DNA of 64,000 bases from Roseivirga pacifica (lineage in GTDB: Bacteria; Bacteroidota; Bacteroidia; Cytophagales; Cyclobacteriaceae), in NCBI RefSeq assembly GCF_900111145.1, contig NZ_FOIR01000001.1:1557501-1621500 (forward strand). The letters are read 5' to 3'. The translations under genes and the position numbers were made by a program. Positions 37,196 to 47,200 of this stretch are shown piece by piece (within the stretch, counting starts at the first letter, position 1; each line of letters begins with the position of its first letter). A model generated the notes under the pieces. That model saw only the letters and a list, made by a program, of their open reading frames with translations, was not told the DNA's origin and made no database searches.

Positions 37196-37837
37196 ATGAA
37201 ATGGAGGAAGCTTATATTGAATGCATCAAGCTGGTTGCTTGATACACTGATTGGTCTATATGTAATTATATTGATAGCGTTTCTTGTTTTACTCTTTGTT
37301 GGTAAGCTTGGTGGGAACGGGTTCTTCTCCCTTCATCTTAATGAAGAATTTAAATCTTTGGTAGATCGCCCCAATATTGAACCCGGGCCTGGCATGGAGG
37401 GCGTTTTTGAAGTACTTGAGGTAGAGCCAATTGAACATAGGGTTAGTTTAGAACTAAATACGATTGGACAGTTGGGGGTTGTATTGCCCGTTTTGATCTA
37501 TGCTGGCCTCTATCTATATACTATTGTTTTGTTAAGTAATATTGTCCGGTCAGTTAAGGCTAATTCATTCTTTATATACAAGAATGTAGTAAGGTTGCGG
37601 ATTATAGGAATAATGGTGCTTTTGAGTCAACTTGTTGACTGGGGTTCTTCATATGTTAAAGTGTGGTTTTTCAATAGATACTTGGTATCTACTGATATCG
37701 TACATGTAAGAAGCGTGTTTAATCTATTTCCAAATATTTTCTCTTCCCCAATAATTGTAGGCCTCTTGGTACTTATAATAGCCGAGGCTTTTGCACATGG
37801 CCTTAAGTTGAAAGAAGAGCAAGAACTAACCATATAA
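37196..37837 (+). CDS. DUF2975 membrane protein
   Basis: 213 aa with four hydrophobic segments (~residues 12-35, 85-110, 130-150 and 180-200). The pattern, together with the following small HTH gene 2 bp downstream, matches the DUF2975/YozG pairing seen in many bacteria. Function unknown; it may act with the regulator in membrane-linked signalling (inference). Confidence 0.75.
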   Translation: MKWRKLILNASSWLLDTLIGLYVIILIAFLVLLFVGKLGGNGFFSLHLNEEFKSLVDRPNIEPGPGMEGVFEVLEVEPIEHRVSLELNTIGQLGVVLPVLIYAGLYLYTIVLLSNIVRSVKANSFFIYKNVVRLRIIGIMVLLSQLVDWGSSYVKVWFFNRYLVSTDIVHVRSVFNLFPNIFSSPIIVGLLVLIIAEAFAHGLKLKEEQELTI

Positions 37838-37839
37838 TT

Positions 37840-38049
37840 ATGGCCATAATAGTGAACTTGGATGTAATGCTGGCCAAAAGAAAGATGCAGAGCAAAGAAC
37901 TGGCCGAGATTGTGGGGATTACTTTGGCGAATCTTTCTATCTTAAAGACAGGAAAAGCCAAGGCGATTAGGTTCTCTACATTAGAGGCCATTTGTCAAGC
38001 ATTGGACTGTCAGCCGGGCGATATACTAGCTTTTGAAAACGAAGAATAA
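37840..38049 (+). CDS. Small Xre/YozG-type HTH regulator
   Basis: 69 aa, almost entirely a helix-turn-helix domain: MLAKRKMQSKELAEIVGITLANLSILKTGKAKAIRFSTLEAI in outline, then CQALDCQPGDIL. This is the YozG-type form that pairs with DUF2975 membrane proteins. Likely autoregulates the operon; targets unknown. Confidence 0.85.
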   Translation: MAIIVNLDVMLAKRKMQSKELAEIVGITLANLSILKTGKAKAIRFSTLEAICQALDCQPGDILAFENEE

Positions 38050-38050
38050 T

Positions 38051-38389
38051 ATGAGCAATTTGGATAGACCGTGGGTATTAGGAGCCCATATAGGAACACT
38101 TTTAGGTTATGCAGTAGCGTTAGGCAATTTTATCGTACCACTTATTATTTGGCTCTCTAAAAAAGATGAGTCAGAAGTAATTGCCATGCATGCTAAAGCC
38201 TCTCTCAACTTTCAAATATCAATGGCTATTTATACTATCATTGCCGGTATTTTGGCCTTGGTTTTAATTGGTCTACCATTTCTTTTGGTGCTGCCGATTA
38301 TCAACCTAATCTGCGTTATTCTAGCTACTATTGAAGCAGATAAAGGAAAGCTTTTTAAATACCCATTCAGTATTACCTTTGTGCAGTAA
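38051..38389 (+). CDS. DUF4870 membrane protein
   Basis: 112 aa from the ATG at 38051 (1 bp after the HTH stop). DUF4870 features are present: HIGTLLGYAVALGNFIVPLIIWLSKKDESE and MHAKASLNFQISM, with three hydrophobic segments. Function unknown. It sits 12 bp before hemB in the same apparent operon. Confidence 0.8.
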   Translation: MSNLDRPWVLGAHIGTLLGYAVALGNFIVPLIIWLSKKDESEVIAMHAKASLNFQISMAIYTIIAGILALVLIGLPFLLVLPIINLICVILATIEADKGKLFKYPFSITFVQ

Positions 38390-38401
38390 ATCGCAAAGGA
38401 A

Positions 38402-39370
38402 ATGGATATCAGACCTAGAAGAAACCGTAAATCAGCTGCAATTAGAAGCTTGGTTGAAGAAACCAAAGTAACTACTGATGACTTTATTTTTCCGCTCTTT
38501 TTGTTAGAAGGGGCAAACGAAAAAGTGGAGGTAGATTCAATGCCCGGCATTTACCGTTTGGGTATTGATAAAATGTTGAATGAAATAGAAGAATGCCTAA
38601 AACTTGGTGTAAAAGCATTTGATATTTTTCCTGTAGTGGCCGAGCATCACAAAGATAAGCTGGCTACTAAAAGCCACGATCTTGATTTCTTCTACCACAA
38701 GGCTTTGCGAAGGGTAAAAGATACTTTTCCTGAGGCAGCTGTAATGACCGATGTTGCCATGGACCCTTATAGTTCCGATGGTCACGATGGTATAGTGCAA
38801 GACGGAAAAATATTGAACGATGAAACCTTAGAGGTGCTCGGCAAGCAAGCGCTTTCCCAAGCGCAAAGTGGTGCTGATATTATTGGGCCTTCCGATATGA
38901 TGGACGGGAGAGTGGGCTATATTCGCGAGGTGTTGGATGACAACGGTTTTACCGATGTTTCGATAATGTCTTATTCTGCCAAATATGCTAGTGCCTTCTA
39001 CGGTCCATTCCGCGATGCATTAGATTCTGCTCCCAAAAGTGGAGATAAGAAAACCTACCAGATGAACCCAGCCAACCAAAGAGAGGCGCTTATTGAGGCC
39101 GATTTAGATGTGGATGAAGGTGCCGACTTTTTGATGGTAAAGCCTGCATTGGCTTACCTCGATGTAATTAAGCTTTTAAAAGACAATTATACACAGCCAA
39201 TTGCTGCCTATAATGTTAGCGGTGAATATGCCATGCTTAAAGCAACTGCAGAAAAGGGCTGGCTAAGCTATGAGCCAACCATGGCCGAAACACTTTTGAG
39301 CATTAAAAGGGCGGGTGCAGATATTATTTTAACCTATCATGCCAAGGAGTTTGCTCAGTTGGCTAAATAG
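38402..39370 (+). CDS. hemB: Porphobilinogen synthase (delta-aminolevulinate dehydratase)
   Basis: 322 aa. The two Schiff-base lysines are in MSYSAKYASAFYGPFRD and FLMVKPALAYLD. The metal loop reads MTDVAMDPYSSDGHDG with no cysteines, so it is a zinc-independent, probably Mg-type enzyme. It condenses two 5-aminolevulinates in heme synthesis. Last gene of the DUF2975-HTH-DUF4870 operon, ending at a terminator at 39392. Confidence 0.96.
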   Translation: MDIRPRRNRKSAAIRSLVEETKVTTDDFIFPLFLLEGANEKVEVDSMPGIYRLGIDKMLNEIEECLKLGVKAFDIFPVVAEHHKDKLATKSHDLDFFYHKALRRVKDTFPEAAVMTDVAMDPYSSDGHDGIVQDGKILNDETLEVLGKQALSQAQSGADIIGPSDMMDGRVGYIREVLDDNGFTDVSIMSYSAKYASAFYGPFRDALDSAPKSGDKKTYQMNPANQREALIEADLDVDEGADFLMVKPALAYLDVIKLLKDNYTQPIAAYNVSGEYAMLKATAEKGWLSYEPTMAETLLSIKRAGADIILTYHAKEFAQLAK

Positions 39371-39391
39371 TAAGGGGGGCAGCTAGAAAAC

Positions 39392-39425
39392 AAAAAAGGG
39401 ACAATTGAAAAATTGTCCCTTTTTT
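39392..39425. terminator. Bidirectional terminator between hemB and desaturase
   Basis: Fifteen-base arms (AAAAAAGGGACAATT and complement) around a GAAA tetraloop, with T-runs on both strands. One of the strongest terminators in the window. Confidence 0.93.
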
Positions 39426-39445
39426 GTTTATCGTTTGCTTTTTGT

Positions 39446-40546
39446 TTAAGCTACGAGCGGCTCACGCCCTAATTTCTTAAGCATTTGGCCATGTTTAACC
39501 AATGCAGAATAGAATGTTTTTTCGCTGTTATATGGTAGGCCAAACTCTCTAGCCTTCGCCTCAACAATTTTTGCAATGTTTTTATAGTGAACATGGCAAA
39601 TGTTAGGGAAGAGGTGATGCTCAATTTGGAAATTCAACCCCCCTACATACCAACTGAATAACTTACTTTTTGGAGCGAAATTGGTGGTGGTAAATAATTG
39701 GTGAACAGCCCAATTGTTCTCCATGTTTCCTGTTTCGTCTGGCATAGGGTAGTCGGCAGACGGCATTACGTGGGCTGGCTGAAATATTAGCCCTAATGAT
39801 AAGCCAGTGATGTAGTGCATAATGAAGAAGCCAATAAAAATGATCCACCAAGGTGCTTGGATAAAGACCATAGGTATTACCAATGCATAACCGTAATAGA
39901 GGATTTTGGAGATGATTGTTTCGATTAACACACCGTTGTAAGTTCTTTTTTGAGACTTAAGTAGCCCCATTTGCTTATAGCGATAGAGCTGGCGAAAGTC
40001 TTTTGTTGTAAGCCAAAGGAATGTCATCATACCATACAAAAACCATCCGTAAATGTGCTGGTGTTTATGTACCTTTAAAAGTGGGGCATGCGGAGAAAGT
40101 CGCATTAATTTACCTGGATCAATGTCCTCATCCATCCCTTCTATGTTAGTGTAAGAATGGTGCAGAATATTGTGCTGGATTTTCCAGTTAAAGGAACTGG
40201 CTCCCACCATGTTCATTACGTAACTCAGGTATTTGTTTACGTATTTGTTTTTGGAATATGCCCCGTGGTTCGCATCGTGCATTACGGAAAGACCTATGCC
40301 CGCTGTACCAAAACCCATTAATACCCACATAAGCAGTACCAAGTAGTTGTTGGTAACTACTCCAAAGATCATTAGGAAGTAGGGTACAAAGAATAAGGCG
40401 AACATAAATACGGTTTTGAGCACCATGTTGGCATTGGCGTACACCGATATGTCCTTTGTATCGAAATAATTGTTAACGGATTTTCTGAGGTCGGCAATAA
40501 AGTCTGCATGGTTTGACCGAGAAAATCTTACGCTTTTGTGATTCAT
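39446..40546 (-). CDS. Membrane fatty acid desaturase
   Basis: 366 aa. The three histidine boxes are intact: HDANHG (residues ~89-94), HNILHH (~125-130) and QIEHH (~305-309). The last, Q-x-x-H-H, is typical of front-end type acyl-lipid or linoleoyl desaturases. Four hydrophobic segments surround them. It introduces double bonds into membrane acyl chains; the position is not predictable. It may respond to temperature, but no regulatory site is certain. Confidence 0.9.
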   Translation of the reverse strand: MNHKSVRFSRSNHADFIADLRKSVNNYFDTKDISVYANANMVLKTVFMFALFFVPYFLMIFGVVTNNYLVLLMWVLMGFGTAGIGLSVMHDANHGAYSKNKYVNKYLSYVMNMVGASSFNWKIQHNILHHSYTNIEGMDEDIDPGKLMRLSPHAPLLKVHKHQHIYGWFLYGMMTFLWLTTKDFRQLYRYKQMGLLKSQKRTYNGVLIETIISKILYYGYALVIPMVFIQAPWWIIFIGFFIMHYITGLSLGLIFQPAHVMPSADYPMPDETGNMENNWAVHQLFTTTNFAPKSKLFSWYVGGLNFQIEHHLFPNICHVHYKNIAKIVEAKAREFGLPYNSEKTFYSALVKHGQMLKKLGREPLVA

Positions 40547-40650
40547 GTATTCTATAATTCTATGCCGAAAGCCGGCACTAATCCTCTAGTTTGACCACCG
40601 AAAAAATACGATTCATTTTTAATGAAAGCAACATTTATCGAGGGCTTGCT

Positions 40651-40670
40651 TTCTTAGAACGAACTAAGAA
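40651..40670. promoter_or_regulatory. Dyad upstream of the desaturase gene
   Basis: TTCTTAG-AACGAA-CTAAGAA, perfect 7-bp arms with a 6-bp spacer, 105 bp before the desaturase start in a 206-bp AT-rich gap. No T-run, so an operator or leader hairpin is more likely than a terminator. Confidence 0.35.
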
Positions 40671-40752
40671 TCAGCAAATATACATTTACTTACGTTTATT
40701 ATTGAGGCATTTCTTGCGATTGACAAAACGTACGTTCTGTCTGCTTTACATT

Positions 40753-41130
40753 TTACACAAGGTCCTGCTCTCTTTCTAGCATCAAAATAGACGATTGCGG
40801 AACAATGAAGAGCTTTTGGCCTTCGTAAACAATCTCAACTGCACCTTTTTGCAGAAAAATGGCTAAATCTCCCTCTTGTGCCTGTAGTGGGATATATTTT
40901 ACTTTTTCGTCTTGATCCTTCCAATATTCGTCTTCTTCTGCTGCCAACGGTAAAGGGTAGCCGGGGCCAACCTTTATGATGTAGCCTGTTTGCACCTTTT
41001 CTTTTTCTTGAACACCGGGAGGGAGGTAGAGTCCTCCGTTGGTTTTTTCGGGAGATTTCTTTGGCTTGATCAACACGCGATCCCCAACTACAATAATCTT
41101 CTTTAGCTTGTTATCTGCCGTAAGTTCCAT
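40753..41130 (-). CDS. Orphan GroES-like protein
   Basis: 125 aa, longer than the ~95 of GroES. Cpn10 features: VVGDRVLIKPKKSPEKTNGGLYLPPGVQEKEKVQTGYIIKVGPG in outline, then after an insertion LAIFLQKGAVEIVYEGQKLFIVPQSSIL. The insert (PLPLAAEEDEYWKDQDEKVKYIP) lies in the second half. There is no groEL beside it. Probably a paralogue with a modified role; it may still dock to GroEL (inference). Confidence 0.75.
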   Translation of the reverse strand: MELTADNKLKKIIVVGDRVLIKPKKSPEKTNGGLYLPPGVQEKEKVQTGYIIKVGPGYPLPLAAEEDEYWKDQDEKVKYIPLQAQEGDLAIFLQKGAVEIVYEGQKLFIVPQSSILMLEREQDLV

Positions 41131-41170
41131 CTGAAAATTTTGGACAAATATACTTGAAAGGGTAAATAAA

Positions 41171-41194
41171 AAAAGGCCGACAATGCGGCCTTTT
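41171..41194 (-). terminator. Terminator of the giant repeat-protein gene
   Basis: Arms AAAAGGCCG and CGGCCTTTT with a 6-base loop; on the minus strand it continues into TTTATTTACC. It lies 20 bp past the giant gene's stop. Confidence 0.85.
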
Positions 41195-41214
41195 GGTTTG
41201 AGTTATAACCTGAT

Positions 41215-44200
41215 TTAGTGTTTTATCAGAAGCTTTTTGGTTTCTACGTGGTTACCCAAGTTTACCCTTATCAGGTATACTCCGTTTATCACGTTCGAAC
41301 CGTTAAATTCTACTTTGTATGTTTCACCTTTTTCTGCTGTCCCTTCGAATAGCTTGCCTACTATCATGCCGCGAGTATCGTAAACTGCTACGTTTGCATT
41401 TGCAGTTGTGTTGGTAGAGAAAGTAATGTTGGCATAGTCCTTAGTAGGGTTAGGGTAAGCGTCTATATCTATTTCGATTGCAGGCAATGGAGATGTCACT
41501 TCACCTCCAATGTTAGAAACTAGTTTACCAGTATTTTTAGCGCTATTTCCATCCCCGCAACTTCCGAGTGTAGCTCCTTGGCTAAGGTATAAATCAACTT
41601 GTGTTTGCTCTACGCACATGGCTTGGCCATTGTAACAAATGGTAACATTGCCTGACCACTGTGTTAGGGTAAGTCCACATTCATTAGGTTCGCTAGTGCT
41701 TAGGCTACATGTATAGCCTTCTCCATCGGTGTATTCAATAACTTTGTAGTCGCCATAGGTTTCACCAAGAATATTAATTGAGCAAGAAGTATGAATTTCA
41801 GTATAGTCATTGCCGACCTTTAGATAAGTCTTTGAGTCCAACCTACCTTTATGATCAAAGCCTTCTACTTTTAATTCTTGACCGTTCTGAACATTGTAAA
41901 ATGTTTTGATGATCGTATCCTTTTTCTTGTTGAAAACCTTTACCGTAACACCTGAAGTACCTCTGTAAACAACAGTGAAGTTTTTCATTTTTCCTTCACA
42001 TTGACAGTCAGAACTGGTGCTCTGGCTATTAGAGACAGCGCTCATGCCATAAGATCTGTTAGACGAGGAAGTGCTGATGTTTTTATACCCATTACTATGG
42101 TCAAAGTCATAGCTATTTCCACTATCCTTTTTACTCTTGTCTTTCCCTTTGTCATCATCATCATCATCACGATCGTCATCGTCATCATCGCTATCATGAT
42201 TTCCGCTATCATCATCGTCATCATCGTTGTGGGAACCATTGTCGCTGTCGTTAAAGTCTGACAAGCCAGGATCCTGACAGGTAACTCCTTCACCATCGGT
42301 GTACTCCATTACCTTAAAAGGCCCATAAGTTTCACCCAAGATGTCAATAGAGCACGATGTGTGAATTTCGGTATAGCTGTTGCCAACCTTTAAGTAGGTT
42401 TTAGAGTCGAGTCTACCTTTGTGGTCAAAGCCTTCAACCTTTAAAGATTGGCCATTCTGAACATTGTAGAATGTTTTGATGACTGTGTTTTTCTTTTTAT
42501 TGTAAGCCTTTACAGTAGCTCCAGAGTAACCGTTGTAAACAACGGTGAAGTTCTTCATTTTACCCTCGCATTGACAGTCTTGGTCAGAACCGCTTCCGCC
42601 TCCTGGGTAGCCGCCATCGTCATCGTCATCATCGTAATGATCATCATCACTATCATGGCTGTCATCATCATCGTCATCCCCATGGTCATCGTCATCGTCC
42701 CCATGATCATCATCATCATCGTCCCCGTTATCATTATCAGTACAACGAACATCAATTACGGTTACCGTAATATCTTTTGTTGCTGTACATCCCATAGCAT
42801 CAGTAACAAGTACTGAGTAAGTTGTTGTAACGAGAGGGGCCACTTCTACAGTGTTTCCATCCACACAGCCCATAGCTTGGTTTGGAGACCAAGTATAGTT
42901 GTAGTTGCCGCTTCCGCCTGTAGCATTAGCACTTAGTGTAACAGACTGTTGTCCATAGCCTAGGTAAATCACATGGTCTTCTGCTCCATTTCCTCCTGGA
43001 GCAACAGGCGTCATTGAAGTGTTTACTGCCAGTACATCTGGTTGGGTAACATTAACAGTTGCTGACTTTGTGTTCCCTTGTCCATCAGTTACCGTTAAAG
43101 AGTAGGTTCCTGCAGAAAGGTTCGATACACTTGAGCCGGTAGTTCCGTTTGACCAAACATAACTATAGGAGCCACAGCCACCTGTAACTGTTGCCGTAAT
43201 TGAACCATCAGAAGCTCCATAACATGAAACATTGTAGCCATTGCTTTGCTCGTTTGGCGATAGTGTTACAGTAATTGGGCTAGCCAGTACTGTAACATTG
43301 AAACTTGCCGTACTTGTATTTCCTGCTACATCTGTTGCAGTGTAGGTAACTGTGGTTGTTCCTACATTAAAGCTCTGGCCAGAAGTATAGTCGCTGGTGA
43401 TTGTAGCTGAACAATTGTCTGAAACTTGAGGGGTTGTCCAGTTGGCGATTGCGCTGCAGCCATTAGTAGCCTGAACTGTAATGTTAGTAGGCATACTGCT
43501 TAATGAAGGGGCAATGTTATCTGCAATAGTCACAGTCGAGGTTGCAGTAGCTGTATTACCAGCCGCATCGGTTACTGTGATAGTTACCGTGTTTTCGCCA
43601 AGTTCTGCACAGCCAAACTCTGTTTTGCTGATAGTAACATTAGCAACTGAGCAGTTATCTGAAAGCGCATCTACCACATCATTCTGCGAGATGGTCAGTT
43701 CACCATTGGCATCAAGGTAGCCAAGGAAATCTTTAGCGGTAACAACAGGGTCGATAGCATCAACCACGGTAACTACAGCCGAGGCAGCTGCTGAATTACC
43801 AGAAGCGTCTGTGCCAGTAAGAAGTACAGTGTTTGTGCCAATATCATTACAATTAAAGCTTGTTTTGTTAAGTTCGAGTGTTAGGCTGCAATTATCAGTA
43901 GAACCATTGTTTACATCTTGAACGGAGATCAAAGCTTCACCATTGCTGTTCAAATAAACCGTTACATCCTGCGCTACTACATTCGGAGCAATATTGTCAA
44001 CTACCGTTACGGTGAACTCCTCAATTACTTCGTTTCCTGAAGCATCAGTTACCGTCAATGAAACAGTGTTTGTACCTAAATCATCACAGTCGAATGTTGC
44101 TTGAGAAAGCACTTTAGAAGCGATACCGCAATTGTCGGTACTGCTGGTTTCAACATCCGAAACTTCCAAAGTAGCGTTTCCGCTAGCATCAAGGTTTAGG

Positions 44201-47200
44201 CTAACGTTTTGCACTGTAACTACCGGAGCAGTTTTGTCTTCAATGGTCACAGTAGAGGTTGCTGTAGCCGTATTACCAGCCGCATCGGTTACTGTAATGG
44301 TTACAGTATTTGCGCCAAGTTCTGCACAAGCAAACTCCGTTTTACTAATAGCAACATTAGCAACAGAGCAGTTGTCTGAAAGCACATCTACCACATCATT
44401 CTGTGAGATGGTCAATTCACCATTGGCATCAAGGTAGCCAAGGAAGTCTTTAGCGGTAACAACAGGGTTGATAGCATCAACCACGGTAACTATAGCCGAG
44501 GCAGCCGCTGAATTGCCAGAAGCATCTGTACCCGTAAGAAGTACAGTGTTTGTACCAAGGTCGCTACAATCGAAGCTTGTTTTGTTAAGTTCGAGTGTTA
44601 GGCTGCAATTGTCGGTAGAGCCGTTGTTTACATCCTGAACGGAGATCAAAGCTTCACCATTGCTGTTCAAGTAAACCGTTACATCCTGCGCTACTACATT
44701 CGGAGCAATATTGTCAACCATGGTTACAGTGAACTCCTCAATTACTTCGTTTCCTGAAGCATCTGTTACGGTCAATGAAACAGTGTTTGTACCTAAATCA
44801 TCACAGTCGAATGCTGTTTGAGAAAGTACTTTAGAAGCGATACCGCAATTGTCAGTACTGCTGGTTTCAACATCTGAAACTTCCAAAGTAGCGTTACCGC
44901 TAGCATCGAGGTTTAGGCTAACGTTTTGTACTATTACTACCGGAGCAGTTTTGTCTTCAACAGTTACAGTCGAGGTTGCCGTAGCCGTATTACCAGCGGC
45001 ATCGGTTACGGTAATGGTTACCGTGTTTTCGCCAAGTTCTGCACAGCCAAACTCTGTTTTGCTGATAGTGACATTAGCAACAGAGCAGTTGTCTAAAAGC
45101 GCATCTACCACATCGTTCTGCGAGATGGTCAGTTCACCATTGGCATCAAGGTAGCCAAGGAAATCTTTAGCGGTAACAATAGGGTTGATGCTGTCTTTTA
45201 CAGTAACTGTGGCTGTAGCACTTGCTGTGTTACCAGAGCCATCGGTTCCAGTTAGTGTTATTGTATTTGTGCCTAAATCAGCACAATCGAAAGCTAGATT
45301 ATCAAGCGTTAAGCTTAGGTTGCAGTTGTCAGAAGAGCCATTGTTAATGTCTTCTACCGCAATTGATGCATTACCGTTTTCGTCTAGGTAGACTTCAATG
45401 TCCTGAGCGATTACCGTTGGCTTAATGTCATCAACGATAGTAACGGTTACTGTTGTTGAGGCTTCATTTCCGCTCGCATCGGTTGCGGTAAGCGTTATCG
45501 TGTTTTCGCCTAAATCGGCACAAGTAAAGTTCGTTTTATCAATTGCCAAACTTGGTGTTCCGCAGTTGTCGCTGCTACCGTTGTTTACTTGTGCTGCCGT
45601 AATTGAGGCGCTGCCATTGGCATCAAGGTTCACTATAATGTCTTGTCCTACTGCAGTAGGGATAGTTGTATCTTCAACCTGTACGCTAAAGCTAAATGTT
45701 GTAGTGTTCTGTCCATCAGTAGCAGTCCAAGTTACGGTAGTAGTGCCGACATTAAAGGCCACACCTGCAAGGTCTGTACCTGTTCCGGTAGTAGCACCGC
45801 TAAGTGTGTAGCTCAGGCTTACTTCAGAGCAGAAGGTGTCAGATGCACCAGGCGTAAACTCAGTTCCTTGAACTGTATAAGAACAATTCGCTTCGTCTAC
45901 ACTTTTAGTAACAGTGCTTCCTTGTGTTATTTCAGTTGTTTCTCCTCCAGAGGTTTCACCCGCAATTTCTCCGTTGAAGGCGAACATGTGGTTTTCGCCA
46001 GAAGCTTGCATCATTGATTTACCCACTATTTGACCAGAGATGTTGTTGTGGCTGGTTTTGTTGATGTGAGCAAATGGAGCAAACAGAGAGCCTATTAAAG
46101 AGCCATTACCTTGTACTTGTAAATAAGTAGTATTGTGGAAGTTGTAGATAATATAAGGAGCTACATGTTCTCCAATTCCACCTGTGTTGTAGGCGTTCCA
46201 GTAGAAGCTACCCGGCTGATCTACGTTAATCAATAAGATTCTGTTGGCACTTGGCTGGTTGTTGAAAGTGAAAACAGAAACGTTGTTCAAGTCGCTGCCG
46301 GTTACATTTAGCACATTCAATCCATCTTGAAGGTTGATTTTAACCTGATTTGGAAGGTTTGTATTGCTAATAGGCTGACCGTTTGGATTGGTAAGGTTGG
46401 CATTATTAGCCAATTGGCTCATGGCTTCGGAGCTTGCTTCGAATTGCGTAAAGGCAGCATCAAAGTCAATTACATTGGCTTCGAAGATATGGTTGTTCTG
46501 TTCGCTAACACCCAACTGATTGGCATGTGCTTGAAGGTGCAGCCTTGGGTTGCTATTGTAATTATTGTTTTTGGTTACGCGCATGGTGGTGTAAGCACCA
46601 TTCATGTCTTGGTACCAAACCTTAGAGCCATTTTGCTCACCAATTTTTGCATAACCATTCTGATTTACCTGCAATGAGTTACCACTTGTGTAGTTTACTT
46701 TTCCGCCAACAACTAGCGTAACCGGCACATTTTGTACTTGGAAACTTCCAATGCTATTAGTAGAAACTTGATAGTTGCCATTGATAGTTAGGTCACCTCC
46801 AAGGGCAACAGCGCCTTCAGTTTCATTGCTTTTGAATGTTACGTCTTCTTTGATGAATACGTTGAAGTTCAATGCTGGGCTTAGCGGGTTGGCGTTTGTA
46901 ACTGAGGTTGAGCCGCCCGATGTTGGGTTAGTCCATACAGGTGTCGATGGATCAATAATGAATACATCTACTTGAGTCGTAGTAGTATTTCCATTGCTAT
47001 CAGTGGCTGTCACTGTTATGGTGTTTTCACCAAGGTCATCACAGTCGAAGTCTGTTTGGCTGATAGTAATGTTTACTGAGCCACAATTGTCGTTACCAAC
47101 GCTTGTAACCACTTGCTGTTGAGTAATGGTTACAGTTCCATCTTCGCCAAGCTCAACATTTAAAGATTGAACGGTTTGAATAACCGGAGCAATATTGTCG

